Shown here piece after piece: positions 56,501 through 64,000 of a DNA stretch of 64,000 nucleotides. The DNA lies in assembly GCA_030544215.1 (NCBI GenBank), contig JARZZO010000011.1, positions 1,908,001 through 1,972,000 on the forward strand, given 5' to 3'. Source of the DNA: Zantedeschia hybrid cultivar. Taxonomy: Eukaryota > Streptophyta > Magnoliopsida > Alismatales > Araceae. The position numbers and the translations under genes are program-made. Every line of letters starts with the position of its first letter. Position 1 is the first letter of the stretch. The notes under the pieces are model-generated. The model was given only the letters and a program-made list of their open reading frames with translations. It searched no databases and was not told the origin of the DNA.

Positions 56501-59500
56501 ATGAGAAATTGTACTGATGCTACTGTCTATTATCAAAGATCTCCAGTTATGCAGCATTAAGTATGGAATCAATTATTAGAAGGCAAAATAAAAGTTGAAC
56601 AGGGAGATAACAGCAGATTAACAAAAGGAACTGCAGGGTATATCACTCAGATCAGGTCATGAGAGGTGTATGTGATCCCCGTGTGATGCCAGATGAGGAC
56701 CAAATGGGTATTAGTAAAAGGTCACTTGTGCATCCAAGTTTAAGGTTTACTCAGCTTCTTTAGGAACCAGGGAAAAAGGGGGCATAAACAAGTGACTTCT
56801 TCTGGCTTTCATTCTATTGAAGTTCTATAGGCAAGGGAAACATCGTCTGATGTCTGGAAGCCTCCCACAAACAATAACTCCTTAATTGGACGCGTACAAA
56901 CAGAAAAGGGATATCATATACTCCAAGCACAACGGTAGGGTTGTTTTTATTTTGTATTTTCTTTTTGTGCGTGTGAGGGGGGTGTCTATGAAAGGAACCT
57001 GGAATACCACAGAAGGAACCTGGGAATACCATATGACAAAGAAGATAATTTATATACTTTAAAAAATTCAAGATAATTTATATACTTTAAAAAAACTCAA
57101 GATAATTTATATACTTTGAAAAATTCTTACTTGTGACTTTACATTCAAATGGTCCATGACAAATAGGTAAAAACCTTCTGAAACTTATTGCTTTTATAAC
57201 ATCTCCTTTTGGCATTCACATTTCAGGAACTGCCCATGCTGTGGCGGCATAATGCACACCTCAGGAAGTGGAAGATATGTGCATGAAAATACCTGGGGTC
57301 AAAATGATGCGTGGTTGGTTCGCCCAGGTTTTATCCTCGACATCCAAAGATGACCAGGAAGATGGCTTAGGTCTGCTATCAACAGTCTAAATTAGATGCT
57401 ATTCTCTTTTTCATCACTTTCTTCATAATGTCATTTATGTTCTGGATAACCAAACAAAATATCACTGAAATTCTCTATCTAACGACTCCTCTGCAACTTC
57501 CTGCTATTGTAGATAACTAAATAAAAAAGAAACTCAACTTGCACCCATTGCGACTCCGCTGCAACCTTAGTTAATTAAGTGGTCAGCCTCAAAACCAGTA
57601 TGGAACATAATTTAGATTCTCACCAGAAACCTATTTCTCCTCCACTTATATGCATGCTTTTTATGAATTATGTTGCGCAAGGATAGATCTGCACAGCAGG
57701 GGTTTCCACAAAAGAGGGCTTGGACGCCAACTTTCTTGTACAAAAGTGGCAACCATGTAACGAAGAAGATCATCTGTATACAACAATGGCAGCTTCGCCA
57801 GACATAATAGCTTCTGCTGTCTGATTTGAGTTTTAAGCATCTTTATACATCTACTAAACCATATTATTGCTGTTTTCTATTTGCCATATTTATTTAGCAT
57901 AATATATCATCATAGTTGTTTGACCACAATAAAGAAGATCAACCTCAACAAGTCAACTAGGGAAATCAGCATGAAGAGTTACGGTGAACTTGCTTCCATA
58001 TGTAGCATGATCTAAGAGAAAGCTAAGTTTTTCTTCCCTTTTTCGGGGAAGATGGCATAAGTTGCATTTCATTAAATGGGAAAGAAGTACATCATTTCAG
58101 GGTCACAACCTATTAGGGGAGAGGACACTTTCCAGAAAAAAAAAATAATAATAATAATAGCAAGGGGGAGGGGACACAAAATATAGCCATTCGCCATGTT
58201 TTAGGACAGTGGCAAGATCAAGATTGCATCAAATTAATGTGAAGAACAACAAGCTTCTGACTTCATTCAGCCCTAAGGAGTTGTTCAGGTTCCAGAGACA
58301 TGAAGCAACACACACAACCTCCAACAGGTGTATCATCCTTAAAATAGAGTAAGGGCTGTGAAAGGTCTCTAAACAGTCTTCTTTTTTTTTCCACAGGGTA
58401 GACCCCCCCCCCCAAAAAAAAAAAAAAAGCGGGGAGAATCATGTGATTCATGTTCCATCATTCCTCTTCTTTCGTTGATAGGGAAGTTTTACTTCCAGCA
58501 AACAATCGATGACAGATATCCAACTATTCATCCTTCCATCTAAGTTGAGGCATTCACACTGCACTCAACTGGTCAAGTCATTTCTTGAAGATGCCACAGA
58601 AGACGCATACTCGTGAAATTTGGTTTTGTAAGTTTTACTCATCCAGAAAATAATATTTCTTCAGTATCGTTTTGTAATGATCCGATCCAACCCTTGTGAG
58701 ATATTGTTTGCTTTGGGCCAAGTCCCGACTATTTTTTCCCCAAAAGGCACCTCACAAATAATGGATATTGTTCTTTCATATATAGCACAATAACTTTTTC
58801 CAATTTTTCGATACAGGATTAATCCGGTTCATTCCCGTCTCAACCCCCCAAACGTAATGGTAGTTCCACACCAGGCCGCTCCACACTGCCGCACTTGCAA
58901 GTAGCCCTTTCCTACATATAGCTCTTTCCAATGGATTACCCTCTCCTCCTGCACAGCTCGTGACTTGGTTATTACAGGCCCACCAGCTTCCGCATGATTC
59001 ATCCCCAAACCAACGCATATTATACTGCATGAGTCCTACTCTGATATCATTATGTAACGATCTGATGCAACCTTCATGAGGTATTGTCAGCTTTGGGCCA
59101 AGTCTACATGGTTGTCCCCCAAAAGGTGCCTCACAAATTACGGATACTGCCCCTCCACATATAGCCCAGTAACTTTTCCCCATTTTTCGATACATGATTC
59201 ATCTGGTTTATTCCCATCCCAGCACCCAAACGTAATGGTAGCTCCACACCGTGGCGCTTGCTAGTAGCCCACAAGATATGGTCCCTGCATATATAACCCA
59301 GTAACTTTATCTAATTTTTCGATACAGGACAAATCCGATTGATTCCCACCCCAGCCCCTAGACGCAGTGGTAGCTCCATACCACGGCGGCTCCACACCGC
59401 TTCACTTGCAGGTAGGCCTTTCCTACATGTAGTCCTTTCCAATAGGTAGCCCCCTCCTCATGCTCAACTCCTGATTAGGTCATTACACATTTTCTACAAG

Positions 59501-61135
59501 GGGCTCTTTCTCTTTGTTGAAACCACTATCATCCATGCCTGTGTCTTCTACCAAACCCGTAATCCACTGTCATAAGTTTACATGGGACTTGAACAAGAAA
59601 TTACCTTTCCCTAACTTGTCGTCCTATACACAACCTTATATCATGATCAGCAGTTATGTCCACTTGATTAGCATGACAGACAGCTCCGTGAATGCTCCAA
59701 ATTCCACAGCAATTTTCTGTCCCTTGAAGTGAACTCGTGCTGACGAAATGCTGTGCCAATCCTCCTCTGCCTATGGACAACTGTGTAGATGAGGAAACAT
59801 CGCCAGACATGCAGTTCCTGAAAATAGTTGTCTTCACAAAACTCAATGGTATTTCCCATGTCTACCTGGAAGGTTACACAAAAGGCTAACGACTTTTTCA
59901 GGTAGGGATCATGAACCATTCATGGCAATTTCTGAAGTGTTGCATCCTCCTCTTTGCCAATCCACAACAACCATAAGGATAAAGTATTGTGATAATGCAG
60001 TGTGTTCAACAAGATTTGCATCCTTTCTCCGTTAACAAATTCTTCCCTGGTTGCCAAGTGCCTACCCTTCTTTTCTAGATTTTTCTCATCCAAAAAATAA
60101 AGAAGTTCTGATTGCAACCTTTTCTACATTGTCCAAGGAAGTTGAAATACAAAGGCAATATATGGCTAGATTTGAAAGCACCAACTTTAAGATAATTCAT
60201 ATGCCTCTTGTTGAAAAGGTTTTTAACATTTAGAGCTTCACATTTTGAACAATTTTATTTCATAATGATGTTCCAGCCTTGCTGATACGGAACGATCAGA
60301 GGCGTCTCACCCCACGATCCTAGGGCGTCTGACCCGGCCCCGCCTCAAGGTCATCTTCTCCGTCTCATAGACTAAAATAACTCAAAATTCGTGCAAATGA
60401 TCATTCATAATTTGAAAAGGGTATTACAGCACTATTTAAAGAGAAAACAAACCCTAAAAAAATGTCCTACCCATGGGTTTGCCCATGGGTAAAAGACTCC
60501 CTAAACTTAACTCTAAACTAATATACTGTGAAAATTGCACATAAAATTCCATAAAAATAGAAAAAGAACTAAACGAGTCCTAAACGGGCCAAACAAAATA
60601 TCTACAGACTTGTGGTCCAAAATCCTATGCATCAAACATGCTCTAGTGAGTCTCCAAGCTAGAGGAAAACTGGTGCGATAGACGTGCTCCATCATGTGTA
60701 AAGCATTGGTTATATTGGTGCAAATAATAGTACGGAAATAAGAGAGCATCATGTAAAGCACAAGGCCTCAGAGACAATAGACATTATGCATCGGGTGACA
60801 TCCAAAACCCTTGAACTACATAGTGTGCAGGTTAACATGGGTAACTAGGCACTACATTGTCTATGGATTTAAATCTTTCTTTTTAGGAAGTATTTGTTAA
60901 GAGTGCATCTTCTTACCTAGCTGCCAATCCGACACAAACAGTTGAAACATCAGGTCTTATATGCTTCATGGTGTCAAAGATGGCCATGCCTGTGAAGATT
61001 GTGACCAAAGTTATATAAATTATGCCATCCTCTTAAAGTCTTAATCAATGTAGAAATTTCCACAGCTATGAGAGAGAGCAGTTAATTACCAGCTGTTACA
61101 GATCCTCCAGGAGAGTTCACATACATGACAATGTC
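53559..61135 (-). CDS. CLPP5: Plastid ATP-dependent Clp protease proteolytic subunit, ClpP5-like, last five exons
   Basis: Exons on the - strand are 61135-61090, 60989-60917, 54192-54158, 54055-53967 and 53771-53559. They join in frame through GT..AG introns to read DIVMYVNSPGGSVTAG, MAIFDTMKHIRPDVSTVC, SMGAFLLSAGEKG, KRYSLPNARIMIHQPLG and on to TESNEGQ. The Ser of SMGA, His of MIHQP and Asp of DTDRDF form a complete Ser-His-Asp triad. ClpP5 is a catalytic subunit of the chloroplast stromal Clp core and degrades unfolded proteins fed by ClpC. The YSLPNARIMIHQPLG and YGLIDGVIMNPLKAL blocks fit ClpP5 from memory of the family. The 54158-54192 exon is only 35 nt. The N-terminus with the transit peptide lies beyond the window. 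No lesion is seen. Confidence 0.92.
54918..55452. mobile_element. Non-autonomous DNA transposon candidate with GATCGG subterminal repeats
   Basis: The ends are CAAGGAAGG (54918-54926) and its complement CCTTCCTTG (55444-55452). Several GATCGG/CCGATC words crowd both subterminal regions, including two copies of the perfect palindrome GGATCGGCCGATCC (near 54949 and 55023). Flanks TGGGGGAGG and GAGGGGAGG could be a worn 9-bp target duplication. No ORF is present. Confidence 0.5.
57042..57126. repeat. Three-unit tandem repeat, 28-29 bp
   Basis: Units begin at 57042, 57070 and 57099 with AAGATAATTTATATACTTT. They differ by one substitution and one base of length. Confidence 0.92.
58673..59487 (-). 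mobile_element. Second TRIM-like element, inside the ClpP5 intron
   Basis: Terminal repeats are 58673-58976 (304 bp) and 59053-59487 (435 bp), starting TGTAA and ending ATTACA. They flank a 76-bp interior. On the - strand TGATATCAGAGTAGGA beside the right repeat is a decayed initiator-tRNA primer site, and GCTGGTGGGCC beside the left repeat is the purine tract. The right repeat has an internal duplication of about 130 bp. Flanks CGTTT and CATTT may be a worn target duplication. Confidence 0.7.
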
Positions 61136-61416
61136 CTGCAAAGCACCCAGAAAGGCATCAATGATTACTCTGTTTGCATGTGCTGATTCGCCACAGCATT
61201 TTCTTAACTATAACTTGCAGCAAGAGCAAATGTGTATACACAATGAATCAGATAACAAAAGGACTTGGAAGAAGAAATAATGGAAAAAATAAAAGAGAAC
61301 ATAAATAAACAATTAAAATAAAAGACAACATACAGCATGTGCATGTACACAGATTCCTGATATGTTCGAAAGTAAAGCTGACAGGATAAGAATTTCAGAA
61401 AAGACAAAAAGAACAT

Positions 61417-61722
61417 TGCTTTTTGACATGGAAATCCCTCATCTCTTGAAACTTCATTCTAGTATAACTGGGGCCACACCCAGCAGATTAACATAGTAGT
61501 CAGAGAGGATACACAATCTGGATGAGCTAAAAGGATGATGCTTCTCATAGGACAAATAACAGTACTGCTTTTTGACATACGCCTCTCCAGTCTCTTAAGG
61601 TTCCCTTCTACAACAGTTGGCCAGTGCCCAGTAGACTACAATAGTACTATAGTAGTCAGGGAGTTTATACAACCTGGATCAGTTAAAAAAGATGATGCTT
61701 CTCATTGGCCAAATAACAATAT
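61417..61722. repeat. Two-copy 149-bp tandem duplication
   Basis: TGCTTTTTGACAT begins at 61417 and 61566. Both copies continue through CTCTT(G/A)A, a CAGTAGA/CAGATTA stretch and GATGATGCTTCTCAT. The copies are diverged. Confidence 0.75.
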
Positions 61723-63281
61723 TGAATGACCCATCAATATATTCTACCAGGCGGCAAGCTCAGAAAACAGAAATGTTGAAGCTAAAAACTGTAAGAGCTC
61801 TTCTCATTACTACATCCCAAGAAATGGGAAAAGAACTGTAACAGAAGACCAATAGGTACAGGGAGGGGTCCCATCCTCCCATGTCTCATATATTTTTGCC
61901 ACACCATAAAATCCCCCTGCATAAAATTTCAAAAGCCCAGTCTCACTTTAGAAATAATATCACATCCAAAACAAAAGATTCCAAGGAATTGCAAGTCATT
62001 TCACTCTGAATGTCAAGACTTTGACAAATTTCTCAGAACAATTGAAATTGCTGCATTCACCAACAAAAAAACATTTCCAGCTCCGTACTTATATGGGTAG
62101 AGATATGACTCAGATAGCTCTTTACCTAAGAAAAAATACCACACCCCTACGCACCTATCCAGCAAGCACTACCTCTCTTCCAATTAGAAAGACTCTCGGC
62201 TTTCCTTATATAGCTTCCACAGTCTCTTCATCCCACAATAAAGTGTCTGCAAGAAGCATCTTACTTGTTTTTACTTACCTTCCAGTGGCAGTTTATCGGA
62301 TGGCAGCGGCGAAGGGTTTCTAAGTGAACAAAATACTTAGATAGCTTCTTGTTCATGCTGGAATTGGGCTTTAATAGAGGAAAAACATATAAGATAGTTC
62401 CATCAGGGAATTGAGACCAAGGGAATCAAAACTGGATCTACTGGTTGAAACATCTACCGCCAATCTTGATCCCAATCTGGTAGGACTGGCATAAACATAT
62501 CTGTGTTCGCCAAGCAAGGGTAAAACATTTCTAGGAAAAAAAACAATTGGCCAAAACCAGCAAATTCTGATCCGACTTACCACTAACATTAGATGTTTTT
62601 TTGGGAAGGTCTAGTTGTTCCTTGATTTTTTGGCTCATTAACAGTGTTCCCATCCAAATCAGCTGACGATGCTATGCATTTCAGGGTTGGGATGCCATGT
62701 GGCCAACTAACTCAATCATGATTACTAAAGGTAGGAAATTATGGCCAAAATGTCCCTGAACAGAAGTTAAACAAGACAGAAATTACTGCAACAGAAAATT
62801 ATCATCCAGGCGGTGAACCAGAGGAGGGGAGTCCTCCTTCTGGTTCACTAGCATATAATTTATTATATCTATATAAGCGTATGCATGTAAGTGTATCCAC
62901 TCCACATGGAAACTTACTTAAAAACAGTGTTAGTGTGATTCCACTGCCAAGTCAATTCACATCAAAATAAGCATTCAGCTCAGCATTCCCAAGCACTACC
63001 TCAGAGGATTTTCCTTCAAGCTTAGTTCTCAATCAGTTAAAAAGGAAAAAGCACTAAGAGTAATTTCAGATCAAAACCTATGGACTCCATGGAAGCTGTG
63101 AGGATTTTAAGTAGAACATCTAGAAGTTTCACTAAGGACTAGCTTGCATATATGCTTTTTCACTTATTGCAAAAAACACTTGTTTTTGAAAGTGGGTGGT
63201 ATCTGGTCCATTTAATTGAAAAAGAAAGGGATGCACAAGTATAGGATTAATATGCACACAAAAGGCCCCCACATTAAAAAA

Positions 63282-63282
<1 letters not shown>

Positions 63283-63318
<36 letters not shown>
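63283..63318. repeat. (GA)n microsatellite
   Basis: This is a run of about 17 GA units with one leading interruption. Confidence 0.95.
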
Positions 63319-63321
<3 letters not shown>

Positions 63322-64000
63322 ATTGCCAAGCCAGTGAGGCCCTAAGAGTCTAAAACTCCGAAGGACCCAAAATAAAAGAAATACATCCATCCTATGCACA
63401 AAGTCCTGCTCCACTCTCTAACTTTGCCATGTATAAAGCGTTAGTGAGTCTATCAGCTGTTTGGCTCTGCCTCCACAGGCCATAATGCCACATGTAAGAT
63501 CAGCCAAGGTATCCTATCATCTGCCTTATCCCCCCCCCCACCCCCAACAAAAAAATGAAAAAGGAAAAGGGGAATAAGGAAACAGCACTGCAAGTATGAG
63601 CTCATTCGTCTTTTTTTTTTTCCCTCTCTTGATGAAAGGCGGATTGCAGAGAGATTTTTATACTTTTCGCATGAAATCTTCAAAGAAAACAATGGGAAAA
63701 TCAGCAACTGAGTTGATCCAAGCATAAACAAATCAACGTAATTAAAAATGCAATCCTAAATTTAAGAGGAAAATAAATATAACAGAACCGCGTGGCTTTC
63801 TTAGACCTTTGATACTTTCCAAATGTACAAAAATGCAGGCGTTAGAGCTAAGCTAAGCTAAGCCAGATTGTTCAGACTCCACACACCACAAGTTTGGATG
63901 AAAAGAGCCAGTCTAATATCACTATCGTGCGGATTCAGAAGAAAACTGGGAAGGGCTTCATAAACTTGCCAGAAACAGCTTAACTTGCTGCCAAATGCCA

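Larger units (their letters stand above)
54193..60916 (-). other. 6.7-kb ClpP5 intron hosting transposons
   Basis: It splits the codon of the catalytic Ser (AG|C). It contains a GATCGG-rich transposon candidate (54918-55452), a possible A/B-box repeat around 55520-55600, a three-unit tandem repeat (57042-57126) and a TRIM (58673-59487). A repeat-like segment near 60290-60480 has ACCCATGGG/CCCATGGGT inverted arms but is not further recognised. Confidence 0.8.
61136..64000 (-). other. ClpP5 upstream intron, running out of the window
   Basis: No exon matching the preceding part of ClpP5 was found up to 64000, so this intron is longer than 2.8 kb. It contains a 149-bp tandem duplication and a (GA)n tract. 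Confidence 0.6.

Noticed and set aside
61090..64000. Further upstream ClpP5 exons
   Set aside because: I looked for sequence coding the segment before DIVMYVNSPGG and found none up to the window edge.

Overview
The window is nuclear DNA of a flowering plant. Evidence for this is the U2-type introns (GT..AG), the exons of a nuclear-encoded plastid Clp protease subunit, a papain-type protease with an intron inside its active-site motif, and plant-specific transposon lineages (Tat Ty3/gypsy with two RNase H domains, Copia primed by initiator Met-tRNA, TRIMs, an L1-type LINE with RNase H). The species cannot be named from what is visible. Only two host genes are seen, both partial: a papain-like cysteine protease at the left edge (+ strand, 1-1004) and a ClpP5-like Clp protease subunit at the right edge (- strand, exons between 53559 and 61135).

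About 39 kb between them (2242 to about 41170) is read here as one four-level nest of retrotransposons, all on the - strand. Outermost is element A, a Tat-like element without pol (LTR pieces 2242-2521 and 34049-34680, right LTR from 40219). Element X, a solo-LTR-like sequence with TG..CA ends and a CCGAG target duplication (2522-34010), sits in A's left LTR. A Copia element C (4088-33788) with near-identical LTRs and a ruined interior sits in X. Element T (7564-27693) is a 20.1-kb Tat element with 1335-bp LTRs differing at about six sites and a CCACT target duplication; it sits in C. T is the youngest and carries open gag-protease and pol frames.

T and A both carry spliced, antisense (+ strand) genes between the pol or gag end and the 3' LTR. 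T has a DUF7745-like gene (10272-11637) and a seven-exon plant mobile domain gene ending in a coiled coil (12615-15488). Each has one in-frame stop as its only visible lesion. A has a three-exon gene with a 'putative gypsy-type transposon' domain and a coiled coil (35533-38021). TATA boxes precede two of the three.

Two structural signals are not explained by genes. First, about 33 copies of a ~32-bp palindrome (core GCGTC..GACGC) are scattered through the non-coding parts of T and X and are absent from all coding exons. Second, nearly the whole Copia interior and LTR is a chain of short perfect hairpins, including four stem-loops with different stems but the same loop.

To the right lie a TRIM (41363-41658, TSD GATAT), a full-length dead LINE (42717-48984, 14-bp TSD), a tRNA-derived SINE-like repeat (about 49890-50092), a MITE candidate (51283-51543), and the ClpP5 gene. 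One ClpP5 intron of 6.7 kb holds a GATCGG-rich transposon candidate and a second TRIM.
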